Positions 22,381 to 33,779 of a stretch of DNA of 64,000 nucleotides are shown one piece after another; positions within the stretch are counted from its first letter, which is position 1; each line of letters begins with the position of its first letter. This DNA comes from Aquatica leii (lineage: Eukaryota > Arthropoda > Insecta > Coleoptera > Lampyridae), in the NCBI GenBank assembly GCA_035610365.1, contig CM069437.1, forward strand, positions 31,329,507-31,393,506, given 5' to 3'. A program made the translations under genes and the position numbers. The notes beneath the pieces are model-generated. The model saw only the letters and a program-made list of their open reading frames with translations. It ran no database searches and had not been told where the DNA came from.

Positions 22381-23499
22381 TGCTACAAGCTTATAGTGAT
22401 TTACGAACCTGCACGGCCAACTCGCTGTAGGATTGAAACCATACCTGTTGGAGAGAGGGGAGGTTCAAGTGACTTTATTTTCAAGGGCGCCAGATCTTTT
22501 GTTCTTTGCAGAAATAGCTCCTGCTAGATCAGCGCAGGAGGCTCAAAGCTTATACAAAATTGTTAAGGTTGGTAAAGATGGAGGAAACGAAGAAAGAAAC
22601 TAAATCGTTAACGACAATTGCACTTTAATTACTCTATAAGGATAAATAGATTAAAATTTGAATCAATAACAATTGCATAGCATGACAAAGAATAATTTTA
22701 GTCCGAGTACAAATATAAGCAGGTAATAGAATATCAAAAGTATCGGCAACTTACACTACACGTAAAACAAAAGTGTAACCACCAGAACATATAAAAATCT
22801 TCATAAGTAAATTACATTAATAATGATAATTGAACGTTGACGTAATCAGCATGCGATAGTAATTTACTTAAACTAATTGAGTAACAATAATAAGAAACAA
22901 ATCAATTCGAACGTTTCAACACGATTAGGAAATATAGTTAGTCATGAGTATCACCGTAGCGACAACGAATAATTAAAAGCAAAAAAAAATTGACTTACCA
23001 AATTCAGGGTTACCTTCAAAAAACGTTTTCCTACTGGCTTCCTGTAATTAAACTTCCTGAAAGTAATCGTGTCTACGTGGCGACTCACAAACTACAAGTA
23101 AAAGAAACATTTAAAAGAAAGTAATAGAACCGAAACTTATCGTATGCTGTTACAATGTATTTTCGTCTACGAGGGTATTAATTTATTGCCTCCGAAGAGA
23201 AATTCAAAAAAGAACAAAAGCCACTTACCCTGCGTGGATTAAATTAGTTAAAGAAGAATACTTTTATTACCCATCGTGTCCCAACACGTGGATGTTTTAT
23301 GAAAACGATTTTTAATTCACGCAGACATAGCTTATATCGTGAACGATGTTAAAGTCAAAATTCCCGTATCTCACCGGATATCGTCTACTCAATACGAAGA
23401 AACCCACGAGCCCGATAGATGGCGTTGAGAAACAGAAAAGTATTTTTTTAATTAAACCAATATACAGGGTAGTGCATTATAAAAATTTTGCACGTAACA
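22381..23499. repeat. Solo LTR, 1119 bp, related to the 11.2-18.0 kb retrotransposon
   Basis: Starts TGCTACAAGC and ends CACGTAACA. It is flanked by AACA on both sides (22377-22380 and 23500-23503), a 4-bp duplication. The first 150 bp share 'ttacgaacctgcacggccaactcgc', 'gagaggggaggt' and 'agggcgccaga' with the intact element's LTR, and the last 60 bp share the 'atacaggg...cgtaaca' end of the other solo LTRs. One LTR with a perfect duplication indicates LTR-LTR recombination after insertion. It is more diverged than the full element, so older or from a sister subfamily. Confidence 0.9.
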
Positions 23500-23649
23500 A
23501 ACATGGCCGCCCAACGTTGCATTTAGGACGTGATAGATGTATTTTTGTGTATTTATTATTGTTGGTAATTAAATACGTAATTAATATGCACTTGTTGTTA
23601 TTACTTAAGATTTACATTCTTGTTGTACCTAAAGAAACTTATTATTCTA

Positions 23650-24960
23650 GTCGCTAGATGACTCCCCATTACCGTATGCAACTCTTACACATCCCCTCTT
23701 TTGTTTGTTTGTTTATAAAGTATCCTTAACTTATCTATCTATTTATCTATCTAATTTATTTGGTATTTTAATAATTCTACCACTTTTTGTTTTAGTGTTA
23801 GTTTCTAATGCGTCCCTATCTAACATCTTTATCGACCCTAAAATCTGTATGATTACGGTTAACAGTCCTATCGTTACTCAAATCATCGAAGAAGTTATAA
23901 TATATTTTTTTTGGATGCAATGTTTGATGCTTGTTATTTTCCTTGTTAAATATTACTGTTTCCCCAAAAGTAACTTGTTTCTTCCCTTCCATGTTGTTAA
24001 CACTGTCGTTTTTGTTTATGTTTGTTACTTTACGTTCCTTTATAAGTCTCCTGTTTCTCATTACTTGAGATCCGTTGCGAAGTTCAATTTTGTATCGTCC
24101 TAATCCAACTCTAGCTTTGATAATATCTATTTCCCACAACGTATTTGGCTTAAGTTGTACATATGCATTCTCGCCGGGTTTTATAACGTTAATGTTTTTT
24201 GCTCCATATCTTCTATCGTATGGTATTCCGTTGGTTTGGATTTTAGATTGTTGGACTATATTAGTAATGTCGTTTGAGGTTTCCGACCCATTAGTAATTA
24301 AAACGGTTTGATTTTCTCGAAAATTGGTGCGCTTCTATATTGCAACAAAGCCAGTTCCCAATCTTTCTTTTCAGCCAGTACTTTGCATATTGATTTCTTG
24401 ACCGACTGTATGTGTCTTTCTGCCATACCGTTGCTTTGTGTATGTGTTGGGCTTGTCACTACATGGTGAAAATTCCATTATGTTGCAAAGTTTCTCAATA
24501 ATTTGGAGATATATTGTGTTCCTCCATCAGTGACTAAGATTTGTGGAATCTCATGTCTCACGAAAATTGCTTTCAACTTTTTAATTATAGTGTTTTAACT
24601 ATAGTGTATAGTGTAGTATTTGATCCCAGCATTTCTACTTGTATTTTATAAAGTAGTCTACTACTAACTAGTATTTGTTTCCATCTATTTCGAAGAGGTC
24701 ACTAGCTAATTTATATCATGGAATTTTTGGTATTTGATGTGTAAGTAATGGTTCTGCTCTTTGATTGTTTGAATTCTCGTTGCATATGTGTCTCTGTTGT
24801 ATCATTTGTTTGATTTCATCCTTCATATTTGTTGAGAAAATTAATTTCTTGGCTAATTGTAGACATTTTTTTAACCCAAATTCCTATAATGAATCTTTGC
24901 TAGCATTTGTTTTCTTATAGACTTTGGTATTACACAATTTTGTCTTTTAAATATAATTCC
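23650..24960 (-). pseudogene. Integrase domain of the Ty3/Gypsy relic
   Basis: Around 24620-24820 the minus strand gives 'EPLLTHQIPKIP', 'YKLASDLFEIDGNKY' and 'LVVDYFIKY', the start of the rve core with the first catalytic Asp (DLF). Around 24330-24480 it gives the 'SPTHTQSNGMAERHIQ' region, the end of the core that carries the catalytic Glu helix in this family. The tail at 23816-24139 ('LGRYKIELRNGSQVMRNRRLI') is the C-terminal DNA-binding extension. At least three frame breaks occur, and the second Asp block is degraded. Confidence 0.8.
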
Positions 24961-25190
24961 ATCTATAATCGTCAGTTTATTTTTATAATTACAATATTTC
25001 TTTATTTTTTCACTTATTTTCTTATTTAAATTTGGCCAGCCTTTATTAATTACTTCTTTGAGTTTGCATAATTCCTCGTCTGTTTTTTGTGATATCTGTT
25101 CTATGCATTTGTCGGTTGGTTTAACTCAGTTTTATATGTGCCCGAACTTCTTTATCCCAATTATTATTCAAGCTTCCTTCTTCTTTTTCT

Positions 25191-25493
25191 TCATGTATGT
25201 AGGCTCTTGACGAGATTTTTGACTCTTTTATATATTAACTTGAATTCGTACTTTTGTAGTTGTAACAGCATCTTCTGCAACCACGCTGGGCATTGATTTA
25301 GTGGTTTTTTTTTAGGCTGGTGGTTCGTTTCTACCGTAACGTCTTTTTTTCCACATATGTAGTCATGAAACTTCTGTAACTTAAACAAAACTGATAACAG
25401 CTTTTTTTCTATCTGTTCTTCTTTTGAAGCGTATGTTAGTGGTAGATTACTTTGTATCAAAATTGCACCTGTGCTCGTTAATGAACTATCCAC
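25191..25493 (-). pseudogene. RNase H domain of the Ty3/Gypsy relic
   Basis: Frame of 100 residues: 'DSSLTSTGAILIQ', 'PLTYASKEEQIEKKLLSVLFKLQKF' and 'YICGKKDVTVETNHQP'. It keeps the N-terminal Asp, and the Glu of the 'EKKLL' helix. The usual TDH of the third acidic block reads 'ETNHQP', so Asp is replaced. It would degrade RNA in RNA-DNA hybrids in an active element. Confidence 0.85.
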
Positions 25494-25584
25494 TGTAATA
25501 ATTGCTGGTTAGTTAACGTTGTAGTATTGTAGTACTGGCTTATTTTTTACAATTTTTAAAGTTTGTTCATGTTGAACTTTCTAT

Positions 25585-26340
25585 TTAAATTTGGTTTCTT
25601 TTTTTGAGCAATTTTCTTACTACTGTTGTTTCTGTTGCGAAATTATGTATAAATTTGTTTACGTAGTTTAGGACTCCTAGTATTCTTTGTAAATCCTGTT
25701 TTGATTTCAGACTTAGCATTTCTGGTATTACTTTAACTCTATCACCATTTAGTGTGATTCCTTTATTTGTAATTGTATGTCTTATGAGTTTGATTTGGTT
25801 AATCATGAATTGACGTTTGTTTAGGTTGAATTTAATTCCTGCTTTCCTGCCTGTATCTAGTACCTCTTTTAGTATTTTTTTGTGTTCCTCTAAGGTTTTT
25901 GTATGTATCAGAACGTCATCTACGTAAATTTCCACTCTTCTAATTTGAAGATTTCTTTAAATCTTTCAGTAAATATTTCAGGTGCTGACGCCAGCCTATA
26001 GGGCAATCTTAAGAATCTGTACCTTCCCATTGTACGTAAATTAGAGCGATTATCATCTAGCTTTATGTTGTAAAATCAATTACTTGCATCTAATTTGCTG
26101 TAGTATTTGCTTCCATTAAATTTTGCCACAATTTCATCAAATGACGGTAATACTGTGTGTTCTCTTTTTATATTTGCATTTAAATTATTAGAATCCATAC
26201 ATAATCTGAGTTTACCATCTGTTTTTTTAACAATTACTAATGGGTTAACCTAATCAGACGGTTTTTAACTTTTGTGATTATTCCTTTCGTTTCAAGATCA
26301 TCGAGTGTATTCGCTAATGGCATTGAAACCTTCCTTATAG
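25585..26340 (-). pseudogene. Reverse transcriptase domain of the Ty3/Gypsy relic
   Basis: From 26340 down: the 'LVIVKKTDGKLRLCMDSNNLN' block, 'LPSFDEIVAKFNGSKYYSKLDASN' (first catalytic Asp), 'YRFLRLPYRLASAPEIFTERF', and then 'EIYVDDVLIHTKTLEEH' with the YVDD catalytic box at 25915-25926. The thumb/connection region 'GIKFNLNKRQFM' and 'LQRILGVLNYVNKFI' follows. In-frame stops (for example after 'LDASN') show that it is dead. The YVDD and its neighbours are well preserved. Confidence 0.9.
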
Positions 26341-26419
26341 GGCCTAGAGCTCCTTTTTTTAATTTGACTTACATGATTTCAAAATTTATTGAGTTTAGAG
26401 TTAAGAATGAGGAGTCAAT

Positions 26420-26500
26420 ATTTAATTGTTGAAATTGCCTGTAGGGTATGCAATTTATTTGTGCTCGTGTATCTAATTTACATATAAACTCTATGCAGCA
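26420..26500 (-). pseudogene. Retropepsin-like protease remnant
   Basis: Minus-strand frame gives 'FICKLDTRAQINCIPYRQF', matching the FKLDTGAEINVIP pattern of Ty3/Gypsy proteases, with the DTG active-site triad changed to DTR. The distance to the RT domain is short, so the intervening part has been deleted. Confidence 0.7.
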
Positions 26501-26559
26501 AATCTTAACGCTTGTTTGCCAGTTATTTTCAATTTGACCGAATTAACCCAATATATAAA

Positions 26560-26850
26560 GCATTCTTATTACACACATTCTCATCATCCTGTATTTGTGG
26601 ATTTACAACAGATTTAATGTACTATTTGTTTCTACACATATTAGCAAAGTGGTTATTGTGTTTGCAATTTGTACATTTTTTACCAAAGGCGGGGCATTTA
26701 TCAATTCCTGCAATTACTAATGATTTTTTCTTTACCCTTATAGTTCGATGTCGAGGGTTGTCTGCTATGTTGACGATCTTATTGATATCTTCGATGTTCA
26801 TTTCTACTTGCTTACCCTTGTCGTTCTTTTATCGAAGATCTTGATCAATA
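26560..26850 (-). pseudogene. Nucleocapsid zinc knuckle of gag
   Basis: At 26634-26675 the minus strand encodes CTNCKHNNHFANMC, a perfect C-X2-C-X4-H-X4-C knuckle. Basic residues ('RHRTIRVKKK') precede it, as expected for an RNA-packaging nucleocapsid. Capsid sequence further upstream (to about 27230) is not recognisable with confidence. Confidence 0.8.
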
Positions 26851-27230
26851 CCTGCTGTACTCTGCTGTTTTGTTTTTGATAGTTACTTCTGCCAAGTTTT
26901 GTGACATGTTTTCCATTTGATTTGCCTGCTTTAGGGTTTCCATGTATGTTGCACATTTCTCGATTGTCTCTTTTAGTGTTTTGGTTTCTTTTTGGAATAG
27001 TTTGGTACGTAATTCACTGCTGTTAATTCCACATACAAGTGTTGTTTTTATTAAGTCATCTTTAAGATCTCCAAATGCATATCTATTTGCATTTACCTTT
27101 AAGTGTGTGATAAATTTTTCTACCGTTCTTTTACTTTGTTTGTTAGTAAAAAACTTGTACGTTCGAAAGCTCTATTTTTTTTTAGGTAGAAAAGTTCAAA
27201 TTTTGATCGTTCACGTATCTTAACCTAATA

Positions 27231-28650
27231 AACATGAATACAAAGTAATATTAAAATAAGTTTGTCACTCAGAACATTTTATTTCAAAAGCATTTTTGCA
27301 GGTACAATTGACACTGTAAATAACTATATTTTAGTAAAAATCTTATTTGTTCAGGCAATATAACAGATTTTGGTCAATTTTTGTTGTATAAACATAATAG
27401 TAGTAGTATAGTAGCACAATTTTTAAGAAAACGTAAATACGTTTTTTAACACCTATAATTATCAATGAAATTACATATTTGGCTAATTTTAATTGAGCGC
27501 AAAATCAAAGTCTATAAGCCTGGTGCACTAGTTAAATACTTAAACTGTGTGACGTTGGTTTTGTGAGCTTATGCGTTAGTTGTGTTTTAGTGTTGAAAAC
27601 ACTTATAAGAAGCTTGATTCGAAGACTTGTGTAACGAAACGATGAAACGCTCAGATAAAACAAATCTGGAACTTGCGGTGGTGCCCAACTTCACTTCATT
27701 TTTTGTATTTTTTGAATGCAGTGTTTATTATTATTACACAAGATATTTCTTATAAGTTTTATGTTTTAAAAATATATTAAGTCTTAATTTCACTCAGTAG
27801 TGATAAAAAATGATTATAGTAATTGTAGAATTAGATCCGCGCGAGCTTCCGTCTTGTACGCTGCAAAAACGGTACACTATAGAAGAAAATTGCAGATAAA
27901 CAATTTATTGAACACAAAATTTACTACAAAAAAGTCCGCGGGAGTGTATAATTATTTATATCTAATACTCACAGAATTTTTGATGTAATTTTTGTGCAAC
28001 TTTGCACACGTGTATCTTCTAAACTATTGAAGGTAATTGTACCCTTCCGCCGACTTTTTTAGAGTAAATTTTGTTCTGTATAAAAATGTTTATGTGCAAC
28101 TTTCCTTTATCTTGCACTGTTTTAGAGCCATAGTTTATTGGTTATTTTAAGTTATTAAGCAAATCATTTCAATACAAAAATTGTGGCGGTTTCGATGCAA
28201 GCATGATTTACTTTACAAGAAAAACAACTCTTACGACACCGACAAAGTTATCCTTAGTCGCAAAAAAGGTCGCGCTGGTCACCAAAAGCAACTCGACCGA
28301 AACACAGATGTTCTACTAAACCGATAATTTATGTTCAAATTTTAAAATGCATAAACGAAACAATTTTATAAACATGATTTATAAAGTTTTATAATAAAAA
28401 CTTTCAGCAATTACTGGTTTAATTGTATCAACAGTCAAGCAATTGTAAATATTATTAGCGTTATAAATCAGTTAAGACTAAAGACAAGATTGATGTTATA
28501 GTAAAGTTATTTTTTTTATTGTCATTAGCACATTTGCTTAATATTAATAGGAGAAAAAATTATAGAATCGGTAACTTTTAAATTGTTAAGGGGATTCATT
28601 GCTATTGGTAAATTTTTACATTATTCAAATTACCAGTCCACCAATAATAA
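27231..28650. other. No gene assigned; contains a long hairpin
   Basis: No recognisable protein. The coding-like frame at 27800-27988 (plus) overlaps the left arm of the hairpin at 27916-28072 and is probably repeat-derived. About 28196-28325 is less AT-rich, but its frame ('KVILSRKKGRAGHQKQLDRN') matches no family I know. Confidence 0.45.
27916..28072. repeat. Inverted repeat (28-bp arms, about 100-bp loop)
   Basis: The left arm 27916-27943 (aaaatttactacaaaaaagt ccgcggga) pairs with 28045-28072 with about 24 of 28 matches. It resembles a short MITE, but I found no target duplication. Confidence 0.55.
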
Positions 28651-28683
28651 ATTCGTTAACTTTCAAAATGTAGTTTTACATAT

Positions 28684-28718
28684 GTTTTGAGCTTTAAAAT
28701 AGTAAAGCTCATCTTCAG
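28684..28718 (-). ncRNA. Hammerhead-ribozyme-like core of a Penelope-like element
   Basis: The minus strand reads CTGAAGA, then a helix-II hairpin GAGCTTT...AAAGCTC, then AAAAC. The hammerhead consensus is CUGANGA, helix II, GAAA; here the first G of GAAA is A. It lies about 180 bp downstream of a GIY-YIG fragment on the same strand. Penelope-like elements are known to carry hammerhead motifs. Helices I and III were not resolved, and the base change suggests it is inactive. Confidence 0.5.
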
Positions 28719-28901
28719 AAAAATTTGCACAAATAATTACAACTTATAAAAAGTTAAGATTACAAAAAATTTTTCAACTTACATTTTTTGAAAAATTTCA
28801 AATATGATAATTTGTAACTAGTTAATTAAAAAATCTCAGTTTTACAAAATGTTAAATGTAAATATTTTAAAAAAGGAAACTGGTGCAATTTAGAAACAAA
28901 T

Positions 28902-29160
28902 CTAAGAAAATTTAAGTTCAAAATCATAATTGAAATTGGTTTGATCGTTGAACAAAAAATTTTTATTTGATATTTTAATATAAATCAACTCTAGTAATTC
29001 AAGAATTTGTTTGTTATTGATGCTACTAACAGGATGAAACAATTTATAAGAAAAAAGAGTATGGCGATTATCCAAAACATGTGCAAATGTAGATTTTACT
29101 GAATTTGGATTAAAAAATAGTTTAAAATACATTCTTATTTTTGAAAATTGTAGTAAACCC
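28902..29160 (-). pseudogene. Penelope-like element: GIY-YIG endonuclease C-terminal fragment
   Basis: A 76-residue frame reads 'KSTFAHVLDNRHTLFSY', then 'KQILELLELIYIKISNKNFLFNDQTNF'. The 'S.FA.H.L...H' box and the following 'LELLE.I.I......NDQ' helix are typical of the region after the YIG box in Penelope-like endonucleases, including the catalytic Glu helix. The GIY and YIG boxes themselves are missing upstream, so this is a 5'-truncated copy. The hammerhead-like core at 28684 lies just downstream. Confidence 0.65.
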
Positions 29161-31308
29161 TATTCATTATATTACGTAGATAATATTGTGTTTGTTTTCA
29201 ACACCTTCAGGTAATTTGCGATATCTGTGGATTTTTGTTTAGTTTTTTCCTTTTTCTTATGCAAAAACAGTTATTTAATTATTGAAAGGTAATTTAAATA
29301 TTTGGTTGTTTACAACTTTGATGTATTGTTGTGTGTAAATTTGATTTTATAATAAAACGCCCAATTAATTCGTGGAACGTGGCTTAGTTTTATCTGTTGA
29401 GCATTTTAATTATAGTAACAATTTTTTTCTAATTCTAGGTAGAACTGATAACTGTAATAACGATTGATTTTTTATCTAAACATTAATTAATAAATCTTTT
29501 ATAGGTGTTATTGCTGTTTTTATTTTGAGCTACAAAAAAATGTAGATTTTTTTTCAATAAACTTAGTGTCAACGGTACTGAATATGCTGTCATAATTTCT
29601 AATAACACAATGTATTGACTACTTTTTCCAGTTCATTTAAAAAGGTTGTTTTCAGTAACACCGACCATTTGCGAAACGTGTTAGCTTAGGGATTAGGATG
29701 GAAAAAAGATAAGAAATAGAGTTCAGTGAGATTAAGGTTGTAATTTACTTGTTTTTTTGATAATAGAAAACAAACCAAGGATTGTCGAAATGTGTTTTAC
29801 TGCTACTCGAAAGTGTGTTCAATGCGTTTTTTTTTATTTAAATATTTCAATTTTAAGTTATAAACGTGTTTTAAACAGAAAAAAACGTTTGTATTAAACA
29901 TACATTTAGAATTGGTTAAATTATTAACGAAAAAGTTTAGTGAAGTTTTTCAATGCTTTTATTTTTAAACTTTATTTATTGTTGTTAAACAAAATATATT
30001 TATCAGTATTTAACACACATGCGAGTCAATTACAATTTTTATTAAGTTTTCTGTATCTTGTTACATATTAATATTATTTAAATTTTTATATACTGAAAAA
30101 TATTTAAGCTTTGTTGCGCTATAACATTTGAATATAAATTACGTAGTTGCATATCTACGTTACACAGAGCATTTGCTGTATTTAAAAACATTAATCATTT
30201 TTCTTTGCAATGAGTAGGTAAAATATTGTTTTTTTTGTTGTTAACGTGTACAACGGCGTTAAAGCAACATTTATTATTGTGTTATGAAAAACATACTTTA
30301 ATGTCGTTTTAGCTGCGCATTACAGAAAAATCGACTGTTGGACGATTTTTATGTTTTTCACGTAACTCAAAGTAAATCAGAACTGCCAAACGCTTTCAAA
30401 CTTTATGTTTTATTCATTATTATTGACACCATTACCAGACTAATTTTAGAATTTAAAAACAATTTCTCAGTATATGTGTAGTGTTTGAACGTATTACTGG
30501 TCAAATATACGCTTTTGGGTATTTCATGAAAATCACATTTCTAATAACGTAATTTTAATTATAATTACCAAAGAACGTTTATTTAATATATTAAATATGC
30601 TTTAGATTATGTTGTGCTTTATTTGCACATTTTAATAAGATAGAACGTGTACAATATGGTAGTGACAGTATAATTTTTCCTATAGTTTTCTAAGCGGAAA
30701 TTTTACAGCATGAAAAGCGAAACATATGTTGCCAAAGTACACCTAAATTGTATATCATTGCATAGTATTTGTTACAAAATATATAACTCTTTGGTAAATA
30801 CGACTAAATACGTAATACACAGTCAATGCATATTAGTTAATTATTAACTAAAAAAAATTATATGTTTACAATTACAATTTAGTTACATCTGTTCTTAAAC
30901 ATTTTGTATTACATTCTATAGACGTTTAAACATTTTAAATATTACTGAAACGCAGATTTAACTTTAATCGGTAATCATATAAGGTAATTTTAATTTATAA
31001 AAATAATTTACAATTTTTTATGATTAAAAAAACGATATTAAAAAACTGCTTTATTTTAAGTTGTTCTGGTAATGTATATTCGTAAGCACTGTAACAAGTG
31101 GTGCTACCAGATAATGTTACGAATGCAACACTGAACCAATTCTTCTAACAACGATGAAATTATGTCAATCGTCAGTGATAAATCAAAAATCATAACACTA
31201 AATAAGCTTCAAGAAGTAGGACGATATGAAAGAGAAGCGTTGATCTTTCTTCACAATTAAGAACGCAGCCTAACACTGGAACGCATCTACCTCAAACAGG
31301 TACATCGT
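29161..31308. other. AT-rich stretch without recognisable gene
   Basis: No coding region, array or terminal repeat identified. From about 31090 the composition becomes more balanced ('gtaacaagtggtgctaccag'), possibly part of the insertion that includes the LTR fragment at 31309. Confidence 0.5.
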
Positions 31309-31480
31309 GTTACGTGCAAAAATTTCATAACGTAATACCCTGTATATTGGTTGAATTAAAATTAGATTTTGGTTTTGACGCCCTTTGCCGAGTTTTTTTT
31401 TATTGTCTTTTCCTGTCAAGACGTTAAACCGACAACTACGTAAAATGGCCTGTGAAGATTAAAATTGGAATTTCTAATAA
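31309..31480 (-). repeat. LTR fragment of the same Ty3/Gypsy clan, reverse orientation
   Basis: Starts TGTTACGTGC and continues 'aaaaatttcataacgtaata', 'ccctgtatattggttgaatt', 'aaaattagattttggttttg' and 'acgccctttgccga'. Reverse-complemented, this matches the ends of the solo LTRs at 22381-23499 and 55721-57086 (shared 'tatacaggg', 'tttgcacgtaaca' and 'gagggcgtcaaaaccggaatctaattt' elements). I cannot find the other end, so it is truncated or diverged. Confidence 0.7.
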
Positions 31481-31792
31481 GATCAACGCTAATGGAAGTG
31501 AAATTATAATTTCATTACGCATTTAAAGTAGTTTATTCGTCACAGGGTAAGCTGTTCAAATCCGTTGTTTTAAATTAATTGGTAATTTTCTAAATTTGAT
31601 AGCCGTCCCGGTGAACATCGATAAATACCTTCATGGGACGAGTATAACTCTATAAGGCCTACGTTTAAAACTCCTTTCATAATTGCCTATGTAACAGTAA
31701 TAATACTTTTGCAAAATTTAGCGAATAAACATATACATAAAAAGGCGTACAATAAATCGTTTCTACCGACGTCATCAAGACGCGTTCAATTA

Positions 31793-32447
31793 GCTGTTCT
31801 GGAGTAAAACAACTAAGTTTACTTATGTTTCTAGTCTGGTTTTTGGCTTAATTCGTTGCAATAGTAATTGTTAATTACTGTACAAATATGAATAATTACC
31901 TTGAATACCTTTATAAACTTCCAAAAGAAAATAGAATGCGATATTTAGAGAAATTAAAATTGATTAATAATATTGAGCTCGACACAATTGATAAACAGCA
32001 GTTCATAGACAATTTTTGTAATCTGCTCATTTAACAACAAGAACACATTAGTGAATATATATTATTTAATGCAACTTCACCCAAAATAAAATACGTGCAT
32101 ACAAACGTTTAAATGGCTTTACACACGTGTGAAAGTGAGTTTGTAAATTTTTTCCATTAATCTGCATAAATGATCTTTTCCTGATAGAATTAAAAAATAT
32201 TTCTTTCGTGTTTTCTATTGTATGGTAACAAACAACTGCACAAGCATATGAAGCACTACCAAATTTAATTAGTCGTTTACTATTTGCTTATATACACTTG
32301 TAATTGTTTTATGTAAACATAACTAAAACTAACTGCTTCCGTAGCTGCACTAAACCATTACACACACACATACACACAATGTATTAAAATTATGGAATAC
32401 TATATAGATTATATGTAAATGTTTGCAATGTTTTACTCCAGAACAGC
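31793..32447. repeat. Exact 19-bp inverted repeats flanking a short ORF
   Basis: GCTGTTCTGGAGTAAAACA at 31793-31811 recurs exactly inverted at 32429-32447. Beyond the repeats both sides show gacgtca (left near 31769, right near 32474, inverted), so symmetry may extend outward. The spacing of 655 bp and an enclosed ORF suggest a small DNA transposon derivative of unknown family. No clear target duplication was seen. Confidence 0.55.
31888..32034 (+). CDS. Orphan 48-residue ORF inside the 19-bp inverted repeats
   Basis: ATG at 31888, stop at 32032-32034. The product is mixed and charged: 'MNNYLEYLYKLPKENRMRYL', then 'EKLKLINNIELDTIDKQQF'. Its composition is unlike random AT-rich translation, and the 'RYLEKLKLIN' helix looks like the N-terminus of a larger protein. 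It could be the first exon of a transposon-encoded gene whose later exons are lost. I do not recognise the family. Confidence 0.4.
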   Translation: MNNYLEYLYKLPKENRMRYLEKLKLINNIELDTIDKQQFIDNFCNLLI

Positions 32448-32639
32448 CATATTAATACTTCCACTTTTTACTGTGACGTCACGTGGAAATGACCTATAAT
32501 CAAGCATTGCACGACAGTAAAGTCAAATTACAAGTAAACTACTAAAAGATTATAATGTATTAAGAGATAGCCATCATTCCACAGAGACTGCACTAATCAA
32601 GAAAACGCCATTGAAAGAAAGAAAGAAGAAAAAGAGCAA

Positions 32640-33745
32640 ATTGTAAATATTATGAATGTAATCAACCGAGAAACTAAGAAAAAAAAAATCTTTTTTACTG
32701 ATATCAAGTATAACACAAATAACAAGGACATTTTCAAAATTAAAAATGCAATAGTGCAATTTAAAGAACTCATAAGAAAAACGCAAATGCCACAGTGTAA
32801 AAACACCCAGTGCTACGATCGCACAAGAAACTCGTGCAGCTAATTACAAAGGTTGTAAAGTATATGTTGACATCCTAAATATAAGAAACTCGAGTTAAGC
32901 TAGTAAAATACTTGTTTCCGGTAATCAACAGCGGTGATTTCAGTCAACAACGCAACTACAAATGACACAAACACAACTTAATCAAGAACAACTAAATCAA
33001 TCTTACAATTAAAGGATACACCAAACATTCAATTCCCGTAATGTAGATCTATTGGAAAAACGTCATGCCTACACTCACGTTATAACAAACCATCAATATA
33101 ACAAATAAATGATCAACAACCAGGTCAGCAAACTGGAGACCTAACCTTCATCATAATATCAATGCAACAAACGATATTGGCACAATAGCAAACAATAAAT
33201 AAATTATCAACACAGATCATGCCTCTAAGAGAAGAACTGTCAAATAATAAAAATGGTTCCAATATATAAAATCACCCTATGGAATGCCAATGAGTCTTCA
33301 AAAGAAAAATTACCGCAAAATACAAAATTGCTACATATATTCCACAGAACCCCTAAAAGCAGAAAAACATGCTATGGAAGGTGCGGCTATACTGATCAAA
33401 AAGAGTATTAAATAATAACATAAACTGGCAAGGTTCTCTAACGATCTTAGCAACGCACTGCCCGCCAAAACGCATCACTAACAAAGAAGATTCTTAACCG
33501 GGGTTTCCTCATATATCTATCGTGACAAGGAAAAATACTGTATAAAGTTGTCCTAGAACTACAGCTAAACTATTTATCAACAAATGAACTGGCATACTAG
33601 CCTCAGATGTTAATAAAATTCCGAAGATATCTGAATATCTCTTCTTATTTGGATCACACTACTTTTATAGTCACAATAAGTGGATTTAAAATAAAAACTA
33701 TCAAAACTTTATTAACAGAACAGATTAGCACCACTTTAGATCTTT
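32640..33745 (+). pseudogene. Jockey-like LINE, ORF1 tail and endonuclease (5' half)
   Basis: At about 32760-32843 the frame gives 'RKTQMPQCKNTQCYDRTRNSC', a degraded Cys-rich knuckle of a LINE ORF1 protein. From about 33268 the frame starts 'IKITLWNANESSKEK', the N-terminal beta strand of an APE endonuclease (usual form: W N A N G). Next comes 'HAMEGAAILIKKSI', equivalent to the H.GGTAILIK box. It ends with 'VTISGFKIKTIKTLL', just before the RTE-like insertion. Many stops are present. The reverse-transcriptase half resumes at about 36370. Confidence 0.7.
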
Positions 33746-33779
33746 TATCATCCATCATCATCAATTAGTCATTCTTTGT

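Larger units (their letters stand above)
23640..27230 (-). mobile_element. Decayed Ty3/Gypsy retrotransposon (gag-pol relic)
   Basis: Reading from about 27230 to 23640 on the minus strand, domains appear in Ty3/Gypsy order: nucleocapsid, protease, reverse transcriptase, RNase H, integrase. All are broken by stops and frameshifts. No LTRs were recognised at either end. It is not the source of the LTRs at 22381, because that solo LTR has its own closed target duplication. Confidence 0.85.
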
